Origin: Bog-473 sp963850095
GTDB lineage: Bacteria > Actinomycetota > Acidimicrobiia > Acidimicrobiales > RAAP-2
Direction: 5' to 3'
DNA length: 64,000 nt
Assembly: GCA_963850095.1 (NCBI GenBank)
Contig: CAWKJX010000004.1
Location: forward strand, 248,001-312,000
Both the position numbers and the translations under genes were made by a program. The notes below the pieces were generated by a model. It was given only the letters and a program-made list of their open reading frames with translations, made no database searches and was not told the DNA's origin. Positions 16,894 to 27,662 of the stretch are shown in pieces. Numbering within the stretch: the stretch's first letter is position 1; each line of letters starts with the position of its first letter.

Positions 16894-19739
16894 TTGCCGA
16901 AGAAGATTCGCGTCTATGAGCTGGCCAAAGAGCTAGGCCTCACCAACAAGGAGGGGCTGGAGCTGGCCCTTTCCCTGGGTATCGGGGTCAAGAGCCACTC
17001 CAGCTCCATTGAGGACGCCCAGGCCGACCGCGTCCGGCGCAAGGCCGACGCCGAGGGGTTGCGCCGACCGGTCCAGCCCGAGGAGCCGGCCCCGGCCAAG
17101 AAGGCGGCCAAGGCCACCAAGGCCGCCAAGAGCGCCCTGACCAGCACGCCCGCGCCGGCGGAGGACGCCGTCGCTGCGGCCGCTCCGGCGACGCCGGCCC
17201 GGCCCCGGCCCCGGCCAAGAAAGCGGTCGCCGCGTCCACCTCGGGCGCCACCGTGGGCACGGCCCCGGTCAAGAAGGCGCCCGCCCGCAGCGTGGCGACC
17301 GCCCCTGCTCCCACCGCCTCTGCCGCGCCCGCCTCGGCTCCCGACCTCCCCGCTCGTTCTTCCCGCCTGATCAGCAGCCGTCCCACGGCTCCGCCGGCAC
17401 CGGCACCGGCACCGGCACCGGCAGCACCGGCGGCCGCGTCCGCACCGGCGGCCGCGTCGGCGCCGGCCGGACCCGACGTGGGAGCGCCCCCGGCGCCTGA
17501 GCAGCAGCGCGTGTCCCGCCCACCTCTGAGCCCCTCGGGCCGCCCCGTGCCTCCGCCGCCCGCCCCGCGCCCACCTCTCGGTCCGAGTGGCCGTCCCATC
17601 CCGCCCCCGCCTGGCATGGGCGGGCGCCGACCGCCGGCCCCTCCGTCGGGGGCGCGCCCGGGTGGTGGCAGCACCTACCCACAACGCACCGGAGGTCGCC
17701 CGGCCGGCGGCAGTTCGGGCCGGCCCGGTGGGGGACCTGGCGGTGCCAGCGGTGGTGGTTACGGAGGGCGCCCGTCGGGCGGCAACTTCGCCGGCCGCTC
17801 CGGTGCCGGCGCTCCGGCCGGCGCGCCGCCTGCGGGTGGGCGTGGCGGCATGCCCGGGCGGCGGCCGCCCCAGCGCCGGGCGCGGCGTCGCCGGCGCAAT
17901 CTCGAAGAGCTCGAGCCGACGCAGCTCACCACGTACCAGCCCTCCACGGCTCCGGTGCCCGACGGCGAGGTCATCATCGAGCGCGCGTCGACCGCGCGCG
18001 ACCTGGGCCCCAAGCTGAACCGCAGCGCCGGCGACATCGTGCGCTTCCTGCTGCTGCAGGGCGAAATGGTCATGGCCACCCAGTCGCTGACCGATGACAT
18101 GATCGAGCTCTTCGCGGCGGAGATCGGCGCCAACGTGCGCCTGGTCGACCCGGGTGAGGAGCAGGAGGCGGAGCTGCTCGCCCGTTATTTCGAGGACGAG
18201 GAGGAGGAGGACGAGGCCGACCAGCGGCCGCGCCCGCCCGTGGTCACCGTCATGGGCCACGTCGACCACGGCAAGACGCTGCTGCTCGACCGCATCCGCT
18301 CCACCGACGTGGTGGCGGGCGAGGCCGGCGGCATCACCCAGCACATCGGCGCCTACCAGGTGGAGTGGCAGGGCAACCGGATCACCTTCATCGACACGCC
18401 GGGCCACGCCGCCTTCACCGCCATGCGGGCCCGGGGCGCGCAGGCCACCGACATCGTGATCCTGGTAGTGGCGGCCGACGACGGGGTGATGCCCCAGACC
18501 ATCGAGGCCATCGACCACGCCAAGGCGGCTGACGTGCCGATCATCGTGGCCGTCAACAAGATCGACCGTCCCGACGCGGACCCCAGCCGGGCGCTGCAGC
18601 AGCTGTCCGAGCGCGGGCTGGTGCCCGAGGCCTGGGGTGGCGACACCATTTTCGTCGAAGTCTCGGCCCTCCAGGGGACCGGAATCGAGGATCTGCTCGA
18701 GCAGATCATTTTGGTGGCCGAGGTGGAGGAGCTCACGGCGCGGGTCGAGGGCGAGGCGCGCGGCGTCGTGCTCGAAGCCAACCTCGAAGCGGGCCGCGGC
18801 CCGGTGGCCACGGTCATCGTGCAGCAGGGAACGCTGCGGGTGGGCGACCCCGTCGTGGCCGGAGCGGCCTGGGGCAAGGTGAAGGCGCTGGTGGACGACC
18901 GGGGTGACCACATAAAGGAGGCGCTGCCATCGACGCCGGTGCAGGTCCTCGGGTTCTCCGAGCCGCCGCACGCCGGCGACGAAATGCGGGGGGCCAAGGA
19001 CCTGGCCCGGGCCCGCACGCTCGGCGAGGCGCGGGCGCAGCGGTTCCGTCTGTCCGGGCACAAGCCGGTGGCGGCGGCGTCGGGCGCCCGTCTCGAGGAT
19101 CTCTTCGAGCAGATTTCGCGCGGTGAGACGGCGACACTCAACATTGTGCTGAAGGCGGACGTGCAGGGCTCGCTCGAGGCGGTGACCGAGTCGCTGAAGC
19201 GCCTCGAGCGCGACGACGTGAAGTTGAGCTTCGTGCTGCGCGGCATCGGCGGCATCACCGAGAACGACGTGCAGCTGGCGGCGGCGTCGAACGCCACCAT
19301 CATCGGCTTCAACGTGCGCCCGGACAAGCGTTCGCGCGAGCTGGCGGCGGCATCGGACGTGGAGATCCGGACGTACGAAATCATCTACAAGCTGCTCGAG
19401 GACCTCGAGGCGGCCATGCTCGGCCTGTTGTCGCCGGTGTTCGAGGAGATCGTGACGGGCGAGGCCGAGGTGCGCGAGGTGTTCCGGGTGCCCCGGGTGG
19501 GCGCCGTTGCCGGCTGCTACGTGCGCGACGGCAAAATCACCCGCGGCTCGAAAGTGCGGTTCCTCCGCGAGGGCACCGTCATCTGGAAGGGCGCCATTCA
19601 GTCGCTGCGGCGCTTCAAGGACGACGTGCGCGAGGTGGCGTCCGGCTTCGAGTGTGGCATTGGCCTGTCCGACTTCCAGGACCTGAAGGAGGGCGACGTG
19701 ATCGAGACCTACGAGGAGCGCGAGATCGCGAGGAGCTGA
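16894..19739 (+). CDS. infB: Translation initiation factor IF-2 (frameshift in the linker)
   Basis: GTPase that brings initiator tRNA to the 30S subunit, about 948 residues. The N-terminal IF2N motif PKKIRVYELAKELGLTNKEG is followed by a long Ala/Pro/Lys- and then Gly/Arg-rich linker, a second IF2N-like region, the G domain (VMGHVDHGKTLLLDRIR, DTPGHAAFT, NKID), and domains II-IV. Within the low-complexity linker the frame changes once, near 17190-17225 (before AKKAVAASTSGATVG). The start is a TTG at 16894, fixed by homology. The break is almost certainly a sequencing problem in a repetitive GC-rich linker. Confidence 0.95.
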
Positions 19740-19745
19740 GCGGCG

Positions 19746-20189
19746 GTGACGGTGAGACGGCGCACGGCGACGTACCCGCGCGCGTTGCGGATCAACCAGG
19801 TGCTGCGACAGGTGGTGGCCGAGGAGCTCGAGCGGCTGGCCGATGCCGACGAGCTGCCCATGGTCACGGTCACCTCGGTGGAGGTCGCGTCCGACATGCG
19901 GACGGCCGTGGTCTTTTTGGCCTCGGCCGACGCCGTGACTCTGGAGGTGCTCGACGAGCACCGTCCCCACCTCCAGCGGCTGATCGGCAAGCAGATGACG
20001 ATCAAGCGGACGCCCCGCTTGTCGTTCCGGGCCGATCCGGCCATCGCGGCCGGATCCCGGGTGGAGGAGCTTCTACGAGGGCTGCACCCGGCCCCCGGTG
20101 GTGTTCAGGAACCGGAGTCCCGGTCCGGGTCCGGGTCCGGTTCGGGACCGGGCTCGCCGCCCGAGCCAGAGGGCGGAGCGGGCGGGTGA
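19746..20189 (+). CDS. rbfA: Ribosome-binding factor A
   Basis: 30S maturation factor with a KH-like fold. 147 residues. Seen: RALRINQVLRQVVAEELERL, VTVTSVEVASDMRTAVVFLA and TIKRTPRLSFRADPAIAAGS. The last ~30 residues are a Ser/Gly/Pro tail (SRSGSGSGSGPGSPP) not shared by the family. The GTG start follows infB by six bases. The 112 bases after it, up to truB, hold no gene. Confidence 0.95.
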   Translation: MTVRRRTATYPRALRINQVLRQVVAEELERLADADELPMVTVTSVEVASDMRTAVVFLASADAVTLEVLDEHRPHLQRLIGKQMTIKRTPRLSFRADPAIAAGSRVEELLRGLHPAPGGVQEPESRSGSGSGSGPGSPPEPEGGAGG

Positions 20190-20301
20190 CGGCCGGGCGG
20201 CGGGGCGCCGGCCGACCGTGGTCCTGAAAACGCTGCACGAGCGGGTTTAGTCCCACCGTGCCCGTCGATCGTCCGCGCGGAATGCCATCGGGGGCCGCGC
20301 C

Positions 20302-21201
20302 GTGAGCGTGACGGGTGCGGACACGCCCGTCGTTTCGGGCCTGGTCGTGGTGGACAAGGAGCCGGGCTGGACCTCGCACGACGTGGTGGCCCGTTGCCGG
20401 CGCATCTTCGGGCAGCGCCGGGTGGGCCACGCCGGCACGCTCGACCCCGACGCCACGGGCGTGCTGTTGGTGGGGCTGGGGCGGGCCACGCGGCTCATGC
20501 GCTACTTGACCCCGCTGCGCAAGACCTACACGACCGACATCGTGCTGGGCACCGCCACCTCCACCCTCGACGCCTCGGGTGAGGTGACCGGGACCTACGA
20601 CATGTCCCATGTCACGCCCGAGATGGTCACGGTGGCCACGGCGGCCCTCACGGGGGAGATCGAGCAGGTCCCGCCCATGGTGTCGGCGGTCAAGGTCGGA
20701 GGCCGGCGGCTGCACGAGCTGGCCCGTCAGGGGGTGGAGGTCGAACGGGCGCCGCGGCCGGTGAGCGTGTATCGCTTCGACGCCGTGCCCGACCCCGCCC
20801 GCCCCGGTGTGTACCGCGCCGAGGTCGAGTGCTCGTCGGGCACCTACGTCCGCGTGCTGGCGCAAGATCTGGGTCTGGCGCTCGGGGGCGGGGCGCACGT
20901 CGACCACCTGCGCCGGACACGCATCGGCTCCTTCGGCGGCCCCGAGATGCGCCGCCTGGACGAGCTGGGCCCCGACGCCGTGCTGACACCGGCCGAGGCC
21001 CTGCGCGACCTGGAGCCGGTGAGGGTCGAGCCATCGGTCGCGGCGTCGATTCGCACCGGCTTGCCGCTCGACCGGGTGCCGCTCGGCGCAGCGGGCGACG
21101 GACCCTGGGCCATGCTCGACGAGCACGGCTCCCTGCTGGCCGTGTACGAGGCCACCGGTACGGACCGCATCCGGCCGGCGGTCGTCCTGGCCGGGGAATG
21201 A
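20302..21201 (+). CDS. truB: tRNA pseudouridine-55 synthase
   Basis: Makes pseudouridine 55 in the T loop of tRNAs. 299 residues. Seen: VVDKEPGWTSHDVVARCRR, the catalytic Asp in GHAGTLDPDATGVLLVGLG, KTYTTDIVLGTATSTLDASG, QVPPMVSAVKVGGRRLHELA and CSSGTYVRVLAQDLG. The GTG start is set by the conserved N-terminus. The stop overlaps the upstream ATG of ribF (ATGA). Confidence 0.96.
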   Translation: MSVTGADTPVVSGLVVVDKEPGWTSHDVVARCRRIFGQRRVGHAGTLDPDATGVLLVGLGRATRLMRYLTPLRKTYTTDIVLGTATSTLDASGEVTGTYDMSHVTPEMVTVATAALTGEIEQVPPMVSAVKVGGRRLHELARQGVEVERAPRPVSVYRFDAVPDPARPGVYRAEVECSSGTYVRVLAQDLGLALGGGAHVDHLRRTRIGSFGGPEMRRLDELGPDAVLTPAEALRDLEPVRVEPSVAASIRTGLPLDRVPLGAAGDGPWAMLDEHGSLLAVYEATGTDRIRPAVVLAGE

Positions 21202-22142
21202 GCGCGGCCGGACTACCCTCGCAACCGATGCCCGGCACCGCTGTCACCATCGGGGCCTACGACGGCGTCCATCTCGGGCACCGGGCCCTGCTGCGCGACC
21301 TGCGGGAGCGGGCCGCCGCGGCCGGGCTCTCGACCGTCGTGGTCACCTTCGACCGCCACCCGGCGTACGTGGTGCGGCCCGAGTCGGCGCCCAAGCAGCT
21401 GACCGGCCTGGAACAGAAACTCGAGCTGCTGGGCGAGTGCGGCATCGACCGGACGGTGGTGGTGCCCTTCGACAAGGCGCGGGCGGACGAGTCGGCCGAG
21501 GACTTCGTGCAGGACGTCCTGGTCGAGAAGCTGGGGGCCCGGCTGGTCGTGGTGGGGGAGGACTTCCACTTCGGACACGCCCGGAGGGGCAACGTCGAGC
21601 TCCTGCGCCGGCTCGGTGCCGAGCACGGCTTCGAGGTCGTGGGCGTGGCCCTGACCGGCGAGGGTGCCGAGGCGGTCTCGTCGACCCGCATCCGCGCCTT
21701 GCTGGCGGACGGTGACGTGGAGGCGGCCGCAGCGTTGCTGGGCCGGCCGCACGAGGTGCGGGGCCCGGTGGTGCGCGGCGACGGGCGCGGCGGGCCCGAG
21801 CTGGGCTTCCCGACGGCCAACCTGGCGGTGCCCGACGACATAGTGCTGCCGGCCGACGCCGTCTATGCCGGCTACTACGCCCGGCCCGACGGAACCGTGC
21901 ACCGGGCGGCCATCGGGGTGGGGCGCCGGCCGACCTTCTACGAGCCGGGCACGGCTCCGGTGCTGGTGGAGGCCTACCTCCTGAACTTCGACGGGGATCT
22001 CTACGGCGAGGCGGCCCGGGTGTCGTTCGCCCACCGGTTGCGAGAAGAACGACGCTTCGACTCGGTGCAGGACCTGGTGACCCAGATGAAAGCGGACGTC
22101 GAGGCGACCGAGCGGGTGTTGGCGGCGGCCGATCTTCCCTGA
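21198..22142 (+). CDS. ribF: Bifunctional riboflavin kinase / FMN adenylyltransferase
   Basis: Makes FMN and FAD from riboflavin. 314 residues from the ATG at 21198. The N-terminal adenylyltransferase domain has AVTIGAYDGVHLGHRALL, VVVTFDRHP and the VSSTRIRALLADGDV loop. The C-terminal kinase domain has GRGGPELGFPTANL, VYAGYYA and a RLREERRFDSVQDLVTQM end. A second ATG at 21228 preceded by TACCCT at 21214-21219 could be the start of a leaderless message; both are consistent with the family. Confidence 0.94.
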   Translation: MSAAGLPSQPMPGTAVTIGAYDGVHLGHRALLRDLRERAAAAGLSTVVVTFDRHPAYVVRPESAPKQLTGLEQKLELLGECGIDRTVVVPFDKARADESAEDFVQDVLVEKLGARLVVVGEDFHFGHARRGNVELLRRLGAEHGFEVVGVALTGEGAEAVSSTRIRALLADGDVEAAAALLGRPHEVRGPVVRGDGRGGPELGFPTANLAVPDDIVLPADAVYAGYYARPDGTVHRAAIGVGRRPTFYEPGTAPVLVEAYLLNFDGDLYGEAARVSFAHRLREERRFDSVQDLVTQMKADVEATERVLAAADLP

Positions 22143-22224
22143 TCAACGGGGGGCTGCTACCATATTTGGCGTCCGGGGCAGGTTCCCGGCGCACTCCGAC
22201 GACGTTTCCGAGGTTCCTTCCTTC

Positions 22225-22482
22225 ATGCCCGACACGCAGACCACCATCGCCGAGTACCGGCTCCACGACACGGATACCGGTTCACCCGAGGTGCAGATTG
22301 CGCTGTTGTCCGGCCGGATCAACCACCTCACGGAGCACCTGAAGGAGCACAAAGGGGACCACCACACCAGACGCGGGCTGATGAAGCTCATCGGCCAGCG
22401 TCGCCGGCTGCTCGACTACGTCCGCAAGAACGACGTCGAGCGCTACCGCTCCATCATCAGCCGTCTCGGCATCCGAAGGTAG
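22225..22482 (+). CDS. rpsO: 30S ribosomal protein S15
   Basis: Binds 16S rRNA and helps organise the platform of the small subunit. 85 residues with the diagnostic LLSGRINHLTEHLKEHKGDH, RRGLMKLIGQRRRLLDYV and RYRSIISRLGIRR. The 82-base leader carries TACCAT/CATATT at 22158-22166 as possible -10 boxes. It is followed by pnp, the usual rpsO-pnp pairing. Confidence 0.97.
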   Translation: MPDTQTTIAEYRLHDTDTGSPEVQIALLSGRINHLTEHLKEHKGDHHTRRGLMKLIGQRRRLLDYVRKNDVERYRSIISRLGIRR

Positions 22483-22604
22483 CGGAGCACCACAGAAACG
22501 GGCGTCTCGAGCAGCTGGCTGCCAGTCGCCGGTCACTTCCGAACGCGAGGTGGTCGACCACTGGGAACCAGATCAGCAGATGCCCCCTACATACGAGGAG
22601 CATC

Positions 22605-25050
22605 ATGACTGATGCCATTTCCGTGTCGGCCCCGATCAGTGGGACCGACCTCACCATGTCGTTCGAAGCGGGCAGGTTGGCCCAACAGGCCGACGGTTCG
22701 GTGCTGGCCCGCATCGGCGACACCGTTCTCCTGGCCACGGCCACGGCGGCCCGCTCGGTCCGCGAGGGCACCGATTTCTTCCCCCTCACGGTGGACATCG
22801 AAGAGCGGACCTACGCCGCCGGCAAAATCCCGGGCTCGTTCTTCCGCCGCGAGGGGAAGGCCTCGGACCAGGCCATCCTCACCGACCGCCTGATCGACCG
22901 CCCGCTGCGCCCGTCGTTCCCCGAGGGCTTCCGCAACGAGGTGCACATCGTGGGCACCATCATCGGGGCCGACCAGGAGAACCCGCACGACGTGCTGGCC
23001 ATCAACGCGGCGTCCGCCGCGCTGATGCTTTCGGGCATCCCCTTCGACGGCCCCGTCGGCGCGGTGCGGGTCGCCTACACGACCGAGGGCACCTGGGCCC
23101 CCCACCCGACCTTCGAGCAGGGCGAGGCCTCGACCTTCGAGCTGGTCGTCGCCGGCCGTGCGCTGAGCGAGGACGCCGAAACCGAGATCGCCATCATGAT
23201 GGTCGAGGCCGGCGGCACCGAGAAGTCCTGGTCCTACTACGAGGACGGTGCGCCGAAGGTGACCGAGGAGGTGCTGGCCTCCGGCCTCGAGGCGTCCAAG
23301 CAGTGGATCCGCGAGTCGATCAACCTGCAGCGTCAGCTGGTGGAGGCCTACACGGCGGCCCGGGGGCCGATCGTGACGGTCCCGTACCAGACCTTCAGCG
23401 ACTACGAGGACGACGTGTGGGCCCGGGTGGAGGCGGTGGGCACCGACCCCATCGCCAAGGCCAACCTGGTGACGTCCAAGGCGGAGCGCAACGCGGCGCT
23501 CGATGCGGCGGGCGACGAGATCCGTGCCGCCCTGGGCGACGAGTTCGCCGACCGGCCCGGTGAGGTCAAGGCGGCCATCCGCTCGCTGACCAAGAAGCTG
23601 GTGCGCAAGCGCATCGTCGAGGACGGCGTCCGGGTGGACGGCCGCGGCGTCGCCGACATCCGGCCCCTCTCGGCGGAGATCGACCTGCTCCCCACCGCCC
23701 ACGGTTCGGCCCTCTTCCAGCGGGGCGAGACCCAGGTGCTCAACGTGACGACGCTCGGCATGCCCCGCATGAACCAGCTGCTCGACACCATCACTCCGGT
23801 GGAGTTCAAGCGCTACATGCACCACTACAACTTCCCGCCCTACTCGACGGGCGAGACCGGCTTCATGCGTGGACCCAAGCGCCGGGAGATCGGACACGGG
23901 CTGCTGGCCGAGCGGGCCCTCCTGCCCGTCGTCCCCAGCCCGGAGGAGTTCCCCTACACCCTGCGCGTCGTCTCCGACGTGCTCTCCTCCAACGGCTCCA
24001 CCTCCATGGCGTCGGTCTGCGGGTCGTCGCTGTCGCTGATGGCGGCCGGCGTGCCGCTCAAGGCAGCCGTGGCCGGAATCGCCATGGGTCTCGTCTACGA
24101 CGGCGGCACCTACGTCACCCTCACCGACATCCTCGGCTCCGAGGACGCCTTCGGTGACATGGACTTCAAGGTGGCCGGCACGGCCGACGCCGTCACGGCG
24201 CTGCAGCTCGACACCAAAATCGACGGACTCCCGGCCGACGTGCTGGCCAAGGCCCTGCTCCAGGCCAAGGAGGCCCGACTCGTCATCCTCGGGGTCATGG
24301 CCGGCGCCATCGCCGAGCCGCGTGATCACGTCGCCAACAGCGCGCCGAAGATCGTCTCCATGGAGATCCCGATCGACAAGATCGGCGAGGTCATCGGGCC
24401 CAAGGGCAAGGTCATCAACACGCTCCAGCAGGAGACGGGTGCCGACATCGCCGTCGACGACGACGGTGTCGTCGGCACGGTCACCATCGGGGCCAAGGAC
24501 GGCAACGCGGTGGAGGAAGCGCGCCGTCGCATCTCGCTCATCCTCGACCCGCCGACGGCCGAGGTAGGGGCCGTCTATGCCGGCAAGGTGGTCAACATCA
24601 CCAAGTTCGGCGCCTTCGTCAACGTGCTGCCCGGCCGCGACGGCCTGCTGCACATCTCGAAGCTCTCCGCCCTGGCCGGCGGCAAGCGCATCAACAACGT
24701 CGAGGACGTCCTCACGCTGGGCCAGCCCCTCGAGGTGCGGGTCGACGACATCGACCCACAGGGCAAGGTCTCGCTCTCGCTGGCCAACGCGCCCGAGGTG
24801 GCCGCCGCGCCGGCGGGCAACGGCGACAGCTCGTCGTCATCGTCGTCGGCGTCGTCCGGCGTCGTCGGCAGCGCCGGCTTCCAGCGGCGACGGCCTCTCC
24901 TTCGAGGACGCCTTCGAGGCCGAGCTGGTGGCCGACCTGGGCGACCTCGGCCCGGGAGCGGGCAACGAACGCGGCAATGACCGCGGTGGCGATCGCGGCA
25001 ACGACCGCGGTGGCGATCGCCGCCCGCGCGGCCGGTCGCGTCGTCGTTGA
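22605..25050 (+). CDS. pnp: Polyribonucleotide nucleotidyltransferase (frameshift near the C-terminus)
   Basis: Phosphorolytic 3'-5' exoribonuclease, about 814 residues. Two RNase PH domains flank a helical domain (TDRLIDRPLRPSFPEGF; GVRVDGRGVADIRPL; GSNGSTSMASVCGSSL-type block), then a KH domain (IGEVIGPKGKVINTLQQETG) and an S1 domain (GKVVNITKFGAFVNVLPGRD). After the S1 domain the frame changes near 24870-24890. The second frame continues SSGDGLSFEDAFEAELVADL and ends in an Arg/Gly/Asp repeat tail. Its TGA overlaps the TTG of the next gene (TTGA), which supports that reading. GAGGAG precedes the ATG. Confidence 0.95.
24979..25020 (+). repeat. 24-bp direct repeat in the pnp tail
   Basis: GACCGCGGTGGCGATCGC occurs twice with a 24-base period and encodes Asp-Arg-Gly-Gly-Asp-Arg units at the very end of the protein. 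Such Arg/Gly-rich tails often bind RNA. Confidence 0.7.
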
Positions 25051-26309
25051 TCGAGACCTCGGTCCTGCCATGTGGCGTGCGCCTGGTCAGCGAGACCATG
25101 GCGGACGTCCGCTCGGTGTCGGTGGCGTACTGGGTCGGCACCGGCTCGCGTGACGAGCCCGACGAACTGGCCGGGGCGTCGCACTTCCTAGAGCACCTGC
25201 TTTTCAAGGGGACGGAGCGGCGCTCGGCCGCGGCCATCGCCGAAGAGCTCGATGAGGTCGGCGGCGACTGCAACGCCTTCACGACCAAGGAGTACACGAC
25301 TTTCTACGTGCGGCTGCTCTCCGAGCACCTTGCCCTCGGGCTCGACATCCTGAGCGACATCATGTGGGCGCCGGCGCTGCGACCGGAGGACATCGAGGCG
25401 GAGCGGGCGGTCATCCTCGACGAAATCCTCATGCACGCCGACGAGCCGTCCGACCTGGCGTCGGAGCGCTGGCAGTCGGCGCTGTTCCCCCACCACCCCC
25501 TCGGGCGCGACACCCTGGGCACGGCCTCGTCCGTGCAGCGCATCGACCGCGACGACATCCGCGTCTTCTTCGAGGACCACTACCGCCCGGCCAACATGGT
25601 GGTGTCGGTGGCCGGCGACTGCCGGCACGACGCCGTGGCCGCCGAGATCGAGCGGCGCTTCGCCGGCACCGACGGCGGAGCCGCCCCGGCCCGCCGGGCC
25701 CCCGGGCCCGACACGGTGCCCCTCCACGTCGTGCGCCGACCGACCGAACAGGCCCACCTCGTCTACGGGATGCGCTCGGTGTCACGCTTCGACGAGCGGC
25801 GCTGGGCCCTCGCCGTGCTGAACCACGTGCTGGGCGGCGGTCTGTCGAGCCGCTTGTTCCAAAAGGTGCGCGAGCAGCGCGGGCTGGCCTACTCGGTGTG
25901 GTCCGAGCGCGCCGCCTACCAGGACGCCGGTTCGCTGGCCGTCGTGGTGGGGACGGCGCCCGAGCACGTCGACGAGGTGCTGCGCATCGTCAACGGTGAG
26001 CTCGAGCTGCTGGCGGCCGACGGCATCACCGAACGCGAGCTGGCCGTCGCCAAGGGCTACCTGCGGGCCGAAATGCTGCTGTCGGGCGAGGACTCGGGGG
26101 CCCGCATGAGCCGCATCGGCGCCTCGCTGCTTCTCTACGGCGAGGTGCTGACCATCGACGAAGTGCTGGCCCGGATTGAGGCCGTCGAGCGGTCGCAGGT
26201 GCTGGAGGTGGCGGCGGAGCTGACGCGTGCACCGCGCACCATGAGCGCGGTGGGTCCGTTCGACGAGGAGCCGTTCCGGTCCCACCTGCCCGCGATGGCC
26301 GCCCAGTAG
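25047..26309 (+). CDS. M16 family zinc peptidase (YmxG/PqqF-like)
   Basis: Processing-type metalloprotease of 420 residues. The inverted zinc motif HFLEH lies near residue 46 in ASHFLEHLLFKGTERRS, with the downstream Glu in ERAVILDEILMHADEP. The second half is the inactive M16 repeat, with LNHVLGGGLSSRLFQKVREQ and GLAYSVWS. It overlaps pnp by TTGA. A pnp-M16-dapB order is common in Gram-positives. The natural substrate is unknown. Confidence 0.93.
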   Translation: MIETSVLPCGVRLVSETMADVRSVSVAYWVGTGSRDEPDELAGASHFLEHLLFKGTERRSAAAIAEELDEVGGDCNAFTTKEYTTFYVRLLSEHLALGLDILSDIMWAPALRPEDIEAERAVILDEILMHADEPSDLASERWQSALFPHHPLGRDTLGTASSVQRIDRDDIRVFFEDHYRPANMVVSVAGDCRHDAVAAEIERRFAGTDGGAAPARRAPGPDTVPLHVVRRPTEQAHLVYGMRSVSRFDERRWALAVLNHVLGGGLSSRLFQKVREQRGLAYSVWSERAAYQDAGSLAVVVGTAPEHVDEVLRIVNGELELLAADGITERELAVAKGYLRAEMLLSGEDSGARMSRIGASLLLYGEVLTIDEVLARIEAVERSQVLEVAAELTRAPRTMSAVGPFDEEPFRSHLPAMAAQ

Positions 26310-26312
26310 CCT
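26307..26312 (+). promoter_or_regulatory. -10 candidate TAGCCT before dapB
   Basis: TAGCCT overlaps the stop codon of the M16 gene and ends seven bases before the dapB ATG, the same box and spacing class as at proS and dapA. Confidence 0.4.
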
Positions 26313-26319
26313 GACCTCC

Positions 26320-27105
26320 ATGTTGAAGGTCGCTGTGGTCGGTGCCGGCGGCCGCATGGGCCAGGAGGTGTGCCGGGCCGTCACCGAAGCGCCGGATCTC
26401 GAGCTGGTGGGGGCGGTCGACCCGGCGCACGTCGGGGAAGACGCGTGCGGACGGACCATCGTCGGGGAGGTCAACGCCCTGAGCGACCTGGGTGCCGAGG
26501 TGGTGGTCGATTTCACCGTGGCCGAGGCGGTGCGCCACAACGTCCGCCACTACGCCCAGCAGCGGGTGCACGCCGTCGTCGGCACCACCGGGCTGTCGGA
26601 GGCGGATATCGCCGACATGGTGGAGCGCTTCGCCGGGTCGGGCGCCAACGCCGTGGTGGCGGCCAACTTCGCCATCGGCGCGGTGCTGCTGATCCACTTC
26701 TGCCAGCTGGCGGCTCCGCACATGGACGGCGTCGAGGTGATTGAGCTTCATCACGATCTCAAGCGCGACGCGCCGTCGGGCACGTCGCTGCACACGGCGA
26801 CGGCCATCGCCGAGGCGCGGCGCAGCGCCGGCAGCGGGCCCCTGCCACCCGACCCCACGACCGAGGTGGTGCTCGAGGGAGCCCGCGGCGCGGCGGGCCC
26901 GGGCGGGGTGCGCGTCCACTCGGTGCGCCTGCCCGGCCTGGTGGCCCACGAGGAGGTCATCTTCGGCGCGCCCGGGCAGAGCCTGAGCCTGCGCCACGAC
27001 TCCTACGACCGGCGTTCGTTCATGCCGGGCGTGCTGCTGGCCGTGCGGGCGGTGCCCACCCGGCCGGGCGTGACCGTCGGCCTCGAGGCCTTGCTCGGAC
27101 TGTGA
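26320..27105 (+). CDS. dapB: 4-hydroxy-tetrahydrodipicolinate reductase
   Basis: Second enzyme of the diaminopimelate pathway; reduces hydroxytetrahydrodipicolinate with NAD(P)H. 261 residues. The nucleotide-binding start is VAVVGAGGRMGQEVCRAV; VVDFTVAEA and VGTTGLSEADI follow. The catalytic His and Lys lie in ELHHDLKRDAPSGTSLHTA. DapA lies 3.4 kb downstream, and four further dap genes are at 56-63 kb. Its GTGA end overlaps the next regulator. Confidence 0.96.
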   Translation: MLKVAVVGAGGRMGQEVCRAVTEAPDLELVGAVDPAHVGEDACGRTIVGEVNALSDLGAEVVVDFTVAEAVRHNVRHYAQQRVHAVVGTTGLSEADIADMVERFAGSGANAVVAANFAIGAVLLIHFCQLAAPHMDGVEVIELHHDLKRDAPSGTSLHTATAIAEARRSAGSGPLPPDPTTEVVLEGARGAAGPGGVRVHSVRLPGLVAHEEVIFGAPGQSLSLRHDSYDRRSFMPGVLLAVRAVPTRPGVTVGLEALLGL

Positions 27106-27662
27106 ACCCCGAGGTCCGGGAGCGCCTGCTGCAGGCGACCTACACCTGCGTGGCCCGCTGGGGCCTGTCCAAGACGACGGTCGAGGACGCGGCACGCCAG
27201 GCGGGGGTGTCCCGGGCGACGGTGTACCGCTACTTCCCCGGCGGCCGCGACGAACTGCTTTCGGCCGTGGTGGGCTGGGAGTTCAACCGGTTCTTCGTCC
27301 GTCTCTACGAAGAGGTGCACGACGCCGACACGCTGGAGGAGGTCATGGAGCGCGGGTTGATGTTCGCCCGAGCCGCGCTGGTCCAACACGAGGTGCTCCA
27401 GCGCATCCTGGTGACCGAGCCCGACGTCCTGCTGCCCCGGTTGACCATTGAGGCCAACCAGATTCACACGCTCGTGGCCGCCTTCCTGGCGCCCTACCTG
27501 GTGCGCCACGGGATGGCCGAGGGCACCGACCTCGACCTGGCGGCGGACTTCCTGGCCCGCATGGTCCTCTCCTACATCAGCTCGCCGGGGCGCTGGGACC
27601 TGAACGACCCCGAGCAGGTGGCGCTCCTGGTCCGGTCCGAGCTGCTGGCCGGCATCCGGTGA
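27102..27662 (+). CDS. TetR/AcrR family regulator
   Basis: DNA-binding repressor-type protein of 186 residues. The N-terminal helix-turn-helix is TVEDAARQAGVSRATVYRYF; the C-terminal ligand/dimer domain is not assignable. It overlaps dapB by GTGA and the rhomboid gene by GTGA, so it has no own promoter. It resembles the second TetR gene 1 kb downstream (VDDIARQAGLSRATVYRTF) in the DNA-binding part. Both may act at the operator in front of that second gene, and the target may be the ferritin-like gene. Confidence 0.9.
   Translation: MNPEVRERLLQATYTCVARWGLSKTTVEDAARQAGVSRATVYRYFPGGRDELLSAVVGWEFNRFFVRLYEEVHDADTLEEVMERGLMFARAALVQHEVLQRILVTEPDVLLPRLTIEANQIHTLVAAFLAPYLVRHGMAEGTDLDLAADFLARMVLSYISSPGRWDLNDPEQVALLVRSELLAGIR

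Noticed and set aside
16914..19970. 1018-residue minus-strand open frame opposite infB
   Set aside because: It is the antisense shadow of a GC-rich gene; the composition is His/Arg/Gly-rich without any family motif, and infB is certain on the other strand.
22550..22561. GTGGTCGACCAC palindrome in the pnp leader
   Set aside because: Short palindromes are expected by chance at this GC content, and it has no promoter next to it; not enough for an operator call.
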